From: Robinsoniella peoriensis
GTDB lineage: Bacteria > Bacillota > Clostridia > Lachnospirales > Lachnospiraceae
DNA length: 64,000 nt
Direction of reading: 5' to 3'
Assembly (NCBI RefSeq): GCF_000797495.1
Contig: NZ_JTGN01000009.1
Span: forward strand, 101,528 to 165,527
This document shows positions 53,669 to 62,225 of this stretch, one piece after another (positions within the stretch are counted from its first letter, which is position 1; every line of letters begins with the position of its first letter). The notes under the pieces are model-generated. The model ran no database searches and had not been told where the DNA came from. It saw nothing but the letters and a program-made list of their open reading frames with translations. Made by a program: the position numbers and the translations under genes.

Positions 53669-55021
53669 CTAAAGCGTATTTAATTCCTTCAAATACGTCC
53701 CCATATACTCCTTGCGTATCTCCTCCGGCACGAGGCTGCCACCGGTTGCCCATGCAATATGCACTGCCTGATCCATTTTCCCGTACAGATGATTCTCCAT
53801 CAGATATTTCTTTGTCTCCGGATATTGATTCAAATGGATCGGTCCGGTAAATGCCGCGCAGGCACTTGGTTCTAAAAAGATACCCTCCATTTCTATTAAA
53901 TCACGCATATAATCATACAGATGCCCATCCCTGACCGTAAAGATTCCACTTAACAGTGGTTTCATAATGCTGCCTGCAAATCCGGAAGGGCGCCCCACAG
54001 CCAGCCCGTCTGCATGGGTTTGCCCGGATAATCCGATATCCTGTACGGAAATGTTCTGATGCAGCCCGGTTGCCATTCCCACAAGCATACACGGTGCTTT
54101 AACCGGCTCCGCAAAGAAGCAGTGGACACAATTTTTGAATAGTTGTTTTAAGCCAAAACTGATGCCGCCCGGGGCTCCGCCAACTCCGCAGGGAATGTAT
54201 ACAAAAAGAGGATGCTGGGAATCAATGCTGATTCCCTGGTCCTTCAGCTGCCCAATAAGTCTCTTTGCTGCTACTGCATAGCCCAGGAATAGATTTCGGG
54301 AATTTTCATCATCTACAAAATAACTATTGGGGTCCATATCCGAACATCTTCTGCCGTTTAAAACTGCCTCACTATAATCCGATTCATATTCCACAACCTT
54401 GACTCCATGGCTTCTCAGCAAGTCCTTTTTCCACTGTTTTGCATCTGCCGACATATGTACAATGACCTTATATCCGATTGCGGCACTCATAATGCCAATG
54501 CTCATCCCCAGGTTGCCGGTGGAACCAACCTGTATGGTATGGTCATTGAAAAAGGACCGGCTTTTGTCCGCTGCCAGGATTTCATAAGAATCCTGAAAAG
54601 AAAGCAATCCATGTTCTAATGCCAGATCCTCTGTATGCTTCAGTACCTCATAAATGCCGCCCCTTGCCTTGATGGAACCCGCAATTGCAAGATGACTGTC
54701 CTGTTTTAATAACAGCCTGCCGGTCAGGGCGCTCTGATATTTCTCATTTATGTATTCCTGCATTTTAGGAATGGGCGACAGTACAGATTCAATAATTCCG
54801 CCCTGTTCTCTTGTCTCCGGAAAACAAGTTGCTATAAACGGAGCAAAACGGTTCAGACGCTCCTCTGCCTCGTCGATATCCTTCATGGAAAGTTCCAGAT
54901 CTTTTGCGGCAAGTTCAAATGAAACCAGATCCGGATTCATCCAGACAGACTCTCTTTCTTCTATTATAGAAGATAAAACCGGAGTATTTCTAATCAGGTC
55001 TGCTGTTTCATATATTTTCAT
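53669..55021 (-). CDS. dsdA: D-serine ammonia-lyase
   Basis: 450 aa, standard DsdA length. PLP-dependent beta-family enzyme converting D-serine to pyruvate and ammonia. The PLP Lys lies in LAIAGSIKARGGIYEVL, the phosphate-binding loop is GSTGNLGMSIG, and the C-terminal LEPSACAAFTGP is DsdA-like. Fold-mates such as threonine dehydratase lack the long N-terminal block with NPDLVSFELAAKDLELSM. GAGG lies 10 nt before ATG 55021. It is followed by the two-component genes on the same strand, an unusual pairing. Confidence 0.93.
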   Translation of the reverse strand: MKIYETADLIRNTPVLSSIIEERESVWMNPDLVSFELAAKDLELSMKDIDEAEERLNRFAPFIATCFPETREQGGIIESVLSPIPKMQEYINEKYQSALTGRLLLKQDSHLAIAGSIKARGGIYEVLKHTEDLALEHGLLSFQDSYEILAADKSRSFFNDHTIQVGSTGNLGMSIGIMSAAIGYKVIVHMSADAKQWKKDLLRSHGVKVVEYESDYSEAVLNGRRCSDMDPNSYFVDDENSRNLFLGYAVAAKRLIGQLKDQGISIDSQHPLFVYIPCGVGGAPGGISFGLKQLFKNCVHCFFAEPVKAPCMLVGMATGLHQNISVQDIGLSGQTHADGLAVGRPSGFAGSIMKPLLSGIFTVRDGHLYDYMRDLIEMEGIFLEPSACAAFTGPIHLNQYPETKKYLMENHLYGKMDQAVHIAWATGGSLVPEEIRKEYMGTYLKELNTL

Positions 55022-55406
55022 TATTTATTTACCTCTTTCTTCTTTTTCACTATTATCTTCATTATTATGCAGGAATGATGCCGTAGTTTCCCCTATGAAT
55101 ATTTGGAATTTATATCCTGAAAATATTATCTTTTAATTATAAAAATTATTTAGATTCTGATTCCGGCATCATGTTTTTAGAACTGTTTCCATTATACCCG
55201 ATTATCAGCCATTCAGCCAGTAGCACTCCACATATAATTTTCCATTTTTTAACTAATATACCTTTCCTTATCCTCACATATTTCGTCAAAATACCCATTT
55301 ATTTTCGTTTATAGCAAATTAGTCTACTAAAAATAGCTAATTTAACAACACAAAAGTACCGTTTCCGTTTAACATAAATTTATCAATACTTATGGAGGTA
55401 AATGAA
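55022..55406. other. Divergent intergenic region between dsdA and the aldolase operon
   Basis: No gene was seen. The plus-strand part contains the shared 12-mer at 55313-55324, overlapping an inverted repeat AAATTAG (55316-55322) and CTAATTT (55337-55343). I could not place a confident promoter for either gene. Confidence 0.5.
55313..55324 (+). promoter_or_regulatory. Shared 12-mer, candidate AraC-regulator site (aldolase operon)
   Basis: AGCAAATTAGTC is identical to 58807-58818, upstream of the isomerase gene. It lies about 90 nt before the aldolase start. Confidence 0.5.
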
Positions 55407-56348
55407 ATGCTGGTAAATATGAATGATGTACTGATACCCGCCAAAAAAGGAAAGTATGCCATCGGTCTATTTAATGCAGTAAACCTGGAACTTGCCAGAG
55501 GAATTATCGCTGCTGCAGAGAGTACCGGTTCTCCCGTGATTATGGGAACTGCAGAAGTACTTTTTCCTTACGGTCCGCTGGAAGAATTGTCCTATTATCT
55601 GCTGCCTATGGCAAAGAAAGCAAATGTTCCCATTGTCGTCCATCTGGACCACGGCCTGAAAAAAGAAACCTGCATAAAGGCACTGGAACTTGGCTTTAGT
55701 TCTATCATGTATGACTGCTCTACCGATTCTTACGACGAAAATGTGAGAAAAGTCAGAGAAATGGCTGAAATCGCACACTCCTATGGTGCGAGCATCGAAG
55801 GTGAATTAGGGCATGTGGGTGACAATGAAGGTTCTTTTGAAGGTGATTCACATACAAATGATCCTTCCAGATTTTATACAGATCCTGCCCAGGCGAAAGA
55901 TTTTGTGGAAAAAACAGGTGTGGATGCACTTGCAATTGCGGTTGGTACTGCACACGGAGCTTACAAACTTCCGCCCAAACTGGATTTTGAGCGGATTCGA
56001 ACAATTGCCAATACTATCTCCGTACCTCTGGTACTCCATGGCGGTTCCGGACTGACAGATCAGGATTTTAAAATGGCTATCCGGGAAGGTATCAGCAAGG
56101 TAAATATTTTTACGGATATCAATGTTGCAGCCGTAGAAGCAGCTTTCCGGGATTTCCAGTCTATGAACAAAGGCATCATCGATTTGATTCCGGCAGCGGT
56201 AGAAGCAACTAAACAGGAAGTAATGAAAAAAATTGAACTCTTTGGTTCCACCGGAAAAGGGCGGAATACGGATCTGGTAAAAGAGCTGGAGAGAAACCCC
56301 GCATTCATCGAGCGGATCGTAAAAGAAGTACTGCTGAAACTGCAGTAG
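55407..56348 (+). CDS. Class II fructose-bisphosphate-type aldolase
   Basis: 313 aa from ATG 55407 (MLVNMNDVL), 8 nt after GGAGG; an in-frame ATG at 55392 lies before that site. Zinc-binding and catalytic motifs: HLDHG, GELGHVGDNEG, GTAHGAY and LVLHGGSGL, as in the FbaA/GatY/KbaY family. It cleaves a ketose 1,6- or 1-phosphate-type sugar to dihydroxyacetone phosphate plus an aldehyde. Sugar specificity cannot be read. First gene of an operon with leader copy C and a PfkB kinase. Confidence 0.93.
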   Translation: MLVNMNDVLIPAKKGKYAIGLFNAVNLELARGIIAAAESTGSPVIMGTAEVLFPYGPLEELSYYLLPMAKKANVPIVVHLDHGLKKETCIKALELGFSSIMYDCSTDSYDENVRKVREMAEIAHSYGASIEGELGHVGDNEGSFEGDSHTNDPSRFYTDPAQAKDFVEKTGVDALAIAVGTAHGAYKLPPKLDFERIRTIANTISVPLVLHGGSGLTDQDFKMAIREGISKVNIFTDINVAAVEAAFRDFQSMNKGIIDLIPAAVEATKQEVMKKIELFGSTGKGRNTDLVKELERNPAFIERIVKEVLLKLQ

Positions 56349-56364
56349 ACAATCAGGAGGTAAA

Positions 56365-56425
56365 GTTTGAAAAAAAACGCTTTCAAACTACTTATTATGG
56401 CAGTATCGCAGGCAGACCTGCGATA
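56365..56425 (+). promoter_or_regulatory. Structured leader element, copy C (short form)
   Basis: GTTTGAAA (56365-56372) pairs with TTTCAAAC (56381-56388), and the hairpin TATCGCAGG/CCTGCGATA occupies 56404-56425. Relative to copies A and B the pseudoknot half AGCCAC is missing. The 3' hairpin keeps its pairing although T-A has become C-G. It lies between the aldolase and kinase genes. Confidence 0.75.
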
Positions 56426-56444
56426 TGCAGGAGGTAAACTATGA
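56367..56444 (+). CDS. Candidate 25-codon leader peptide before the kinase
   Basis: TTG 56367 has a perfect AGGAGG (56355-56360) at 6 nt, and the frame ends in TGA at 56442-56444, overlapping the kinase ATG (ATGA). The peptide starts (M)KKNAFKLLIMAVSQADL and ends RYAGGKL. It aligns in frame with the leader ORF at 25006-25095. Translation through it would open the hairpin at 56404-56425 and deliver ribosomes to the kinase start, which also has its own AGGAGG at 56429-56434. I regard this as the best-supported leader ORF of the three. Confidence 0.6.
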   Translation: MKKNAFKLLIMAVSQADLRYAGGKL

Positions 56445-57568
56445 GTGAAGCAAAAGCAAGTGTCGTGGTGGCAGGACATATTTGTCTTGATATTACACCG
56501 GACTTTCCGAACATTAAAATTGATAAAGTAGATGATATGCTGGTTCCTGGACGATTGATTCAAATGGGATCCGTAGATGTACATATTGGGGGATGCGTAT
56601 CCAACACCGGTCTTGCACTGAAAATACTGGGAGCTAATGTAAGTCTGATGGGTAAGATTGGAAATGATGATTTTGGCAGTATCGTCTCCGACCAGATCAA
56701 ATCACACAACGCCATTAACAGTATGAGTATCTCCGGGGAAGAAGATACTTCTTATTCTGTGGTAATTGCTCCAAGAGGCATTGACCGCATTTTCCTGCAC
56801 CACTCCGGTGCAAATAATTATTTTTACGAGCAGGACCTGGATTTTGACATTATCAAGGACGCACGTCTCTTCCATCTTGGTTATCCGCCGCTGATGAAAA
56901 GCCTGTATGCTGACGGCGGCAGTGAACTGCTTAAAATCCTGCAAAGGGTGAAATCCCTGGGTGTTGCCACTTCCCTTGACATGGCAGCCGTTGATGAAAA
57001 TGACGAAGCCGGAAAGGTGGATTGGGAAGCAATTCTGGAAAAAGTCCTGCCTTACGTAGACTTTTTTGTTCCAAGTATCGAAGAACTGGCTTATATGATT
57101 GACCGCCCCAGATACCGGGAATGGATTGCCAGAGCCGACGGCCGGGACGTTACCAGTATCCTGTCCGTGGAAGAAGATATTGTACCTCTCGCCCAAAAGC
57201 TCCTTGCTATGGGCTGCAAAATAGTATTATTAAAATGCGGTGTTCCCGGGCTTTTCCTTGCCTCTTCTGATCAGGAAACCCTGGAGAAAATAGGGGAACG
57301 CCTGGAATTCAATGCCGGCGCCTGGACAGGCATCCGTCATTTCGAACCCAGCTTTAAACCGGATAAAGTGCTCTCCGGCACCGGAGCAGGCGATACCAGC
57401 ATCGCAGCCTTTCTGTATGCAATCTTAAATAACTACTGCTGGGAAGACTGTATGAAATATGCCACTGCTACAGGAGCATCCTGTGTCACTGCATACGATT
57501 CCTTAAGCGGACTGAAAAGTTTTGATGAGCTTAAGAAAAAGATGGAACAGGGCTGGGAAAAAGTATAG
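56441..57568 (+). CDS. PfkB-family carbohydrate kinase
   Basis: 375 aa, longer than ribokinase (about 310) because of insertions around residues 215-300. N-terminal glycine motif HIGGCVSNTGLAL, C-terminal signature SGTGAGDTSIAAFLYAI with the catalytic Asp. Cytoplasmic, ATP-dependent sugar phosphorylation. AGGAGG lies 6 nt before ATG 56441, overlapped by the leader ORF stop. It presumably phosphorylates a ketose that the aldolase later cleaves. Confidence 0.9.
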   Translation: MSEAKASVVVAGHICLDITPDFPNIKIDKVDDMLVPGRLIQMGSVDVHIGGCVSNTGLALKILGANVSLMGKIGNDDFGSIVSDQIKSHNAINSMSISGEEDTSYSVVIAPRGIDRIFLHHSGANNYFYEQDLDFDIIKDARLFHLGYPPLMKSLYADGGSELLKILQRVKSLGVATSLDMAAVDENDEAGKVDWEAILEKVLPYVDFFVPSIEELAYMIDRPRYREWIARADGRDVTSILSVEEDIVPLAQKLLAMGCKIVLLKCGVPGLFLASSDQETLEKIGERLEFNAGAWTGIRHFEPSFKPDKVLSGTGAGDTSIAAFLYAILNNYCWEDCMKYATATGASCVTAYDSLSGLKSFDELKKKMEQGWEKV

Positions 57569-57615
57569 ATGCTTTGCTGAGTCGAGGACACCTAAAACAT
57601 ACCATGATACGTTTC

Positions 57616-57664
57616 AAAAAGCACAGCATATTACAACTACCGGTTGTGATTTGCTGTGCTTTTT
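57616..57664. terminator. Bidirectional terminator between convergent genes
   Basis: AAAAAGCACAGCA and TGCTGTGCTTTTT arms with an inner CAAC/GTTG hairpin. It lies between the kinase (+) and the AraC regulator (-), with T-runs on both sides. Confidence 0.88.
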
Positions 57665-57682
57665 CACTAAAAATACTGCTTC

Positions 57683-58615
57683 CTACATCCGCTTTTCTAA
57701 TAACCGCAGACACTCTGCTTCTCCGAGGAACATCTGGGCAGTAGCTGCTTCTTTTTCTTCTGCTTCATTATAAATAATCCGTACTTTCCCTGTTTTTCGA
57801 AATTCCTTAGGCGTCATGCCCGTTTTTTTCACAAAAATCTGACTCAGATAGCGATAATCGGAAAATCCACAGGTAACGCAGATATCGGTCAGACTTAAAT
57901 CCGTCTGGGCAATCAGGTATCTTGCCTTTTCAAAACGAAGGAGGGTTACATATTCCTGAAAGGACATATTGAAATTGTCCTTAAAAAAATGAGAAAGGTA
58001 GGACAGAGACAGACCTTCCTCTTCTACTAAATCCGAAAGCAGTATCTTAGAAGTATAATTCTCATCTATAAATTTTGTAATACGGGACAGCCTCTCCAAA
58101 TGCGCATTCCTGGAACGTCTCTCCAGCTCTGTAATCCGGTGGTATGGGCAATAGTACAAAAGTCTGTAGAAAATATCGCAGAGTAATGACATACATTTAA
58201 ACTCATAATTGGCATTTCTCAAAAAATACAGGTATGCACATTCTTCAATTTCCCTTTGTACCATGTACTTTATTTTCTGGGAAAAATATTTTCCGATATC
58301 CACAGAATCAAATTCCAGATTGTAAATATCCGGGTAAAACCGGGCACAAAATCCCGAGGAAATCTGCAGTGATAATATAACTGCGCTGCCTTTTGAGGTA
58401 TGCAGCTCATGTGGACGCCTGGGATTAAAAAGAAATACGGAGCCATCCGAAAATAAATAGGTCTGCTTATTGCAAAAAACCTCCACCATTCCGGATAGAA
58501 CCATACAAATCTCAAACTCTTTATGAAAATGGGGCTTCCTGTGGGAAAGCTCCACAATAAATATTTTAATATCATTCAGAAAATTATGTTCCACAAATTC
58601 GTATTCTTGATCCAT
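57683..58615 (-). CDS. AraC-family regulator (cupin N-terminus)
   Basis: 310 aa from ATG 58615 (MDQEYEFVEHNF), 6 nt after GGAGG; the open frame to 58750 has no start site. The N-terminal cupin-type sugar-binding domain has HRKPHFHKEFEICMVLSG and VFLFNPRRPHELH. The C-terminal AraC domain has ILLSDLVEEEGLSLSYLSH and LTDICVTCGFSDYRYLSQI. It sits between the aldolase/kinase and isomerase operons, and the 12-mer shared by both upstream regions is its likely site. Confidence 0.92.
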   Translation of the reverse strand: MDQEYEFVEHNFLNDIKIFIVELSHRKPHFHKEFEICMVLSGMVEVFCNKQTYLFSDGSVFLFNPRRPHELHTSKGSAVILSLQISSGFCARFYPDIYNLEFDSVDIGKYFSQKIKYMVQREIEECAYLYFLRNANYEFKCMSLLCDIFYRLLYYCPYHRITELERRSRNAHLERLSRITKFIDENYTSKILLSDLVEEEGLSLSYLSHFFKDNFNMSFQEYVTLLRFEKARYLIAQTDLSLTDICVTCGFSDYRYLSQIFVKKTGMTPKEFRKTGKVRIIYNEAEEKEAATAQMFLGEAECLRLLEKRM

Positions 58616-58806
58616 ATGCCGCCTCCACAGGAACTCGGTTCCGTTTAAATAATATCTGCTTCCATTCGTTAAACTGCTGCTTACGATGATATACAATCTT
58701 GGATTACTGATATTTCTGTCTCCAGGTTGTGGGTGATCTGTAATTAACAATGGAACAAACTCTGACTACAGTATACCTGAATAGCCGATGAAAGAAAAGC
58801 TAAAAA
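58616..58806. other. Divergent region between AraC and isomerase genes
   Basis: No gene was seen. A minus-strand -10-like TATACT lies near 58771-58776 without a good -35. On the plus strand a TATAAT precedes the isomerase gene at about 58863-58868, also without a clear -35, as expected of an activator-dependent promoter. Confidence 0.4.
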
Positions 58807-58818
58807 AGCAAATTAGTC
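58807..58818 (+). promoter_or_regulatory. Shared 12-mer, candidate AraC-regulator site (isomerase operon)
   Basis: AGCAAATTAGTC is identical to 55313-55324. It lies about 45 nt upstream of the plus-strand TATAAT, a spacing compatible with activation. Confidence 0.5.
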
Positions 58819-58937
58819 ATATAAAATCAACATATATATGAAAGTTAATTTTTTTGATTACAGTATAATCAAGTTATAAAGAATTATGGTAAAGCAAAGA
58901 TTTGCCGAGCCATACAAACACATAAGGAGGATACAAT

Positions 58938-59972
58938 ATGTCAAGATTTAAATTTTCCGTAGGTCCATGGAACGTACATACCGGAGCAGATTCCTACGGT
59001 CCCGCTACCAGAAATGATATTCCTTTTGAAGAAAAGGTAAAGAAATTTTCAGAAATGGGATTTTCCGCAATTCAATTCCACGATGATGATGCAGTGCCAA
59101 ACCTGAATGATTTAAACGAAGAAGAGATCCGGGCAGAAGCCAGAAAATTAAAAGAGCTGCTAGACAAATACCATATGGCTGCTGAATTTGTAGCGCCCAG
59201 ACTCTGGATGGATCCCCATACCATTGACGGCGGATTCATGTCCACTTCCAAAGAGGACAGGGACTTCGCCATGTGGAGAGCAAAAAGGTCTATTGATATT
59301 GCCAATGAACTGGGCACCGATATGCTGGTTATCTGGCTGGCAAGAGAAGGTACATTATGCGCAGAGTCCAAAAGCCCTGTATGGGCAACCAGGCAGTTAA
59401 TCGAAGCCATCAACGAAATGCTGCGCTATGATTCTAAGATCCGCGTAGTCATAGAACCCAAACCCAACGAGCCGATTGACCGGAGTATCTGCGGCACCAT
59501 GGGCCATGTAATGGCAATCTCCGCAGCTACCATCGATCCTTCCAGAGTGGGAGGCAATCTGGAAAGTGCCCATGCAATATTAGCAGGCCTTGACCCTTCC
59601 CATGAAATCGGTTTTGCACTTGCAATGAATAAATTATGGACAGTACATTTAAATGACCAGAACGGCATTAAATTTGACCAGGATAAATCCTTTGGCGTGG
59701 AAAATCTCCGTCAGGCATTTAACCAGATCAAAGTACTGATGGAAAATAATTATGGTTCCAACGGGGAATATGTAGGACTTGATGTAAAGGCAATGAGAAC
59801 AACTACCGACGAAGACAGCTATAAACACCTGGAGAACAGTCTGAAAATTGTAAAGGCACTGGAAGACAAAGCAGCACGCTTCGATTACGATTTCCAGAAA
59901 AAGTGTGTGGAAAACAGAGACTTTGAAGGTCTGGAAATGTATGTTATGAATCTGCTTATGGGGATTGAATAG
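58938..59972 (+). CDS. Xylose-isomerase-like sugar isomerase
   Basis: 344 aa. AAGGAGG precedes ATG 58938. TIM barrel with the xylose isomerase motifs: FSAIQFHDDDAVP (catalytic His and Asp), VVIEPKPNEP (metal Glu), GGNLESAHA (second metal site) and HLNDQNGIKFDQDKSFG (metal Asp pair). The FWGGREG block of true XylA is replaced by IWLAREG. Length and motif order match the short actinobacterial-type XylA. The substrate may be an aldose other than xylose. It probably feeds the ketose kinases and aldolase next door. Confidence 0.88.
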   Translation: MSRFKFSVGPWNVHTGADSYGPATRNDIPFEEKVKKFSEMGFSAIQFHDDDAVPNLNDLNEEEIRAEARKLKELLDKYHMAAEFVAPRLWMDPHTIDGGFMSTSKEDRDFAMWRAKRSIDIANELGTDMLVIWLAREGTLCAESKSPVWATRQLIEAINEMLRYDSKIRVVIEPKPNEPIDRSICGTMGHVMAISAATIDPSRVGGNLESAHAILAGLDPSHEIGFALAMNKLWTVHLNDQNGIKFDQDKSFGVENLRQAFNQIKVLMENNYGSNGEYVGLDVKAMRTTTDEDSYKHLENSLKIVKALEDKAARFDYDFQKKCVENRDFEGLEMYVMNLLMGIE

Positions 59973-59992
59973 CGATTATATAATTTTTATCC

Positions 59993-60018
59993 AATGGGGG
60001 GCTAACATGTCCCCCATT
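59993..60018. terminator. Hairpin between convergent isomerase and kinase genes
   Basis: AATGGGGG and CCCCCATT arms form a compact GC-rich stem followed by TTTCCTTAT on the plus strand. Confidence 0.65.
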
Positions 60019-60073
60019 TCCTTATATCTAAAAATATCTTTCTTCTGTCTATATCACCGCGATGATTTTCAGA

Positions 60074-60985
60074 TTAAATCTGGCTTACCGACACCTTTGG
60101 CAACAGATTTATTATTTCATCCCGCTCTGCCAGATCTTCAGCAAACGCTGTGGCACTTCCTGCCGATGCCGCAAATTTTAGCGCCAGTGGTACAGAACTT
60201 TCATATCCTTTTAAGAATCCTGCAACCATAGAGTCTCCGGCGCCTACCGAATTTTTCACAGTCCCAAAAGGTGCCTGTATCCGGTACACGCTGCCATCTT
60301 CATCACCGAATATAGCACCATCCCCTGCCCTGGAAACCAGTACGTTTCTGGCCCCCATTTTCTGTATCTCTTTGATGCAGCAGATGATTTCCTGTTCATT
60401 TGTGCAGGAAACCCCGAACACACCGCCTAACTCATGATGGTTTGGCTTGATCAGAAATGGATGGTAGGGAAGCGTTTTAACCAGCAGTTCTCTCTCTGCA
60501 TCTACCACGACTTTTACATTCCGGTCTGCCAATTGTTCCATAATTTTCTGATAAGCATCGGACGAAAGGCAGGCTGGAATGCTTCCGGCAAGAACAAGGG
60601 TATCGTCCCCGGTCAACACTGAAATTTTATCCAGCAGCTGCCTGAATTCATCCTCCGTAATATCTGGTCCATTGCCGTTAAGATCTGTTTCTGTTTCGCC
60701 TTTTACCTTTACATTAATTCTGGAATTCCCCCGGGATAAAGCCACGAAATTTGTATGTATTCCCTGCAATTCCAACTGTCTGACGATTTCATTTCCCGTA
60801 AAACCCGCCTGGAATCCCATTGCCACACTTTCTGCCCCCAGATGCCTTAGAACAATAGAGACATTGATACCCTTTCCCCCGCAAAAAAGGTGCTCCGAGC
60901 TGCTCCTATTTATTTCTCCTGAACTCATATGGGGAATATGCATAATATAATCCAATGCGGGATTAAATGTCACTGTGTAAATCAT
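60074..60985 (-). CDS. 1-phosphofructokinase-type PfkB kinase (FruK/LacC family)
   Basis: 303 aa from ATG 60985 (MIYTVTFNPALDYIMH), 6 nt after AGGAGA; the frame stays open to 61231 but crosses a promoter and a different small ORF. Motifs: TFNPALDY start, CGGKGINVSIVLRHLG, and NSVGAGDSMVAGFLKGYE with the catalytic Asp. It phosphorylates hexose 1- or 6-phosphates to bisphosphates (fructose-1-P or tagatose-6-P), which would supply the aldolase at 55407. Confidence 0.93.
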   Translation of the reverse strand: MIYTVTFNPALDYIMHIPHMSSGEINRSSSEHLFCGGKGINVSIVLRHLGAESVAMGFQAGFTGNEIVRQLELQGIHTNFVALSRGNSRINVKVKGETETDLNGNGPDITEDEFRQLLDKISVLTGDDTLVLAGSIPACLSSDAYQKIMEQLADRNVKVVVDAERELLVKTLPYHPFLIKPNHHELGGVFGVSCTNEQEIICCIKEIQKMGARNVLVSRAGDGAIFGDEDGSVYRIQAPFGTVKNSVGAGDSMVAGFLKGYESSVPLALKFAASAGSATAFAEDLAERDEIINLLPKVSVSQI

Positions 60986-61077
60986 ACCATCTCTCCTTCT
61001 ACAGGGCCCCTGATGACATCCACCTGGGATTTCAGCCATTCCGTCGTATTTACATCCAGGCCATCGTGGATGATCAT
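60982..61077 (-). CDS. 31-codon ORF coupled to the phosphofructokinase gene
   Basis: ATG 61077 opens MIIHDGLDVNTTEWLKSQ and continues to VEGEMV; TGA at 60984-60982 overlaps the kinase ATG (ATGA). It begins about 30 nt after the predicted transcription start and has only a weak ribosome binding site (AAAGGG at about 14 nt). It could be a leader peptide or the 3' remnant of a deleted gene. I do not recognise it. Confidence 0.35.
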   Translation of the reverse strand: MIIHDGLDVNTTEWLKSQVDVIRGPVEGEMV

Positions 61078-61115
61078 GTTCGTTTAACTCATCCCTTTGA
61101 GCCTGCTTTGGTATT

Positions 61116-61144
61116 ATTATACTGGAAAATACATTTACTTTCAA
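61116..61144 (-). promoter_or_regulatory. Promoter of phosphofructokinase transcript
   Basis: Minus-strand TTGAAA (61144-61139) and perfect TATAAT (61121-61116) with a 17-nt spacer. Confidence 0.75.
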
Positions 61145-61231
61145 CTTCCAATTCCACGTATAGGAATCAATACATAATGACAATTTTCTTTGTAGATACC
61201 TTGTCTTCCCTTGCTGTTCCAGTCTTTTCAT

Positions 61232-61378
61232 CTATAACTCACCTTCAAATCGGTGAATATTCTGCATCGCCTTAAAAAAAGCTTCCTGGGTAATTTCTTC
61301 CGCTAATGCCTTATCATGGCACAGACTCAGCAAATATTGATTTGTTCCCGCTCCGTGTTGTTTCCTTGTTATTTCCGA
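61232..61378 (-). pseudogene. ECF sigma factor fragment
   Basis: A frame without a start codon reads YLLSLCHDKALAEEITQEAF, then FKAMQNIHRFEGEL and a TAG at 61234-61232. This is sigma-70 region 2 of an ECF-type factor (the LAEEITQEAF helix). The first part overlaps the tail of the truncated P-type ATPase in another frame. Only about 48 codons remain, so it is a remnant. Confidence 0.7.
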
Positions 61379-62225
61379 TTATTTCTGTGTTGTTTTGGGG
61401 TTGTTTATTCCAATACGTTTGTTCAACTCCCACCGCCTTTGCAATGGCTTTGGCAGTCCGTTCACTATCCCCCGTCATCATTACAATTCTCTTAAATCCG
61501 GAGCTTCTCAAAGCGCCTACAACAGCTTTTGCTTCTTCCCGAAGAGGATCTTCAATACATATAATTGCCGCCAGCTCTCCGGCAATCGCAAGATATAAGT
61601 GGGAATATTGATCCGGCCTTGCTTCAAACTTTTCCATTTCCTCCGGCAAGATGCTGCTTTTTTCATCTTCAAAAACAAAATGGCTGCTTCCGATCAGAAC
61701 TTTTTCTCCATTAATATAAGAAGCGATTCCATGTGCCACAATATATTCTACTTTTGTATGCATCTCCTCATGGGTCAGATTTCTTTTCTTCGCCTCCTGT
61801 ATCACAGCATTTGCCATGGAATGGGGAAAGTGCTCTTCCAGACATGCCGCAATTCTCAACATCTCATTCTGGTCTCGCCCACCAAACGTAATGATATCCG
61901 CCACCACAGGTTTCGCTTTGGTTAAAGTTCCTGTTTTATCAAACACAATGGTATTTGCCTCAGCCGCAGCTTCCAGATATTTCCCACCTTTCACCGTGAT
62001 GTGGTGATTCCCTGCTTCCCTCATGGCAGACAGTACTGATATGGGCATAGCCAGCTTTAAAGCACAGGAGAAATCCACCATCAGGATGGACAGTGCCTTT
62101 GACACATTCCGGGTGATCAGATAAGTGATCAACGTTCCTCCCAGACTGTATGGAACCAGTACGTTTGCAAGATTAGATGCTTTTCCCTCCACAGAAGATT
62201 TCAGCTTCTCTGATTCTTCAATCAT
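61314..62225 (-). pseudogene. Truncated heavy-metal P-type ATPase
   Basis: 303 codons covering only the middle of a P1B ATPase: membrane motif DFSCALKLAMPISVLSAMREAG, phosphorylation motif VFDKTGTLTKAKP, nucleotide-binding HFPHSMANAVIQEAKKRN, and hinge MTGDSERTAKAIAKAVGVEQ. The N-terminal metal-binding and first membrane helices are missing, since the frame starts at an IS200/IS605 remnant. The C-terminus after GVEQ is replaced by unrelated Asn/Thr-rich residues with no final membrane helices. It cannot be a functional pump. Confidence 0.8.

Noticed and set aside
53637..53753. N-terminal extension of the response regulator
   Set aside because: It lies antisense-free inside the dsdA 3' end in another frame and lacks a start site; the receiver domain starts at 53636.
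60986..61231. N-terminal extension of the phosphofructokinase
   Set aside because: The extension crosses a consensus promoter and is composed of non-conserved residues; the family start MIYTVTFNPALDY is at 60985.
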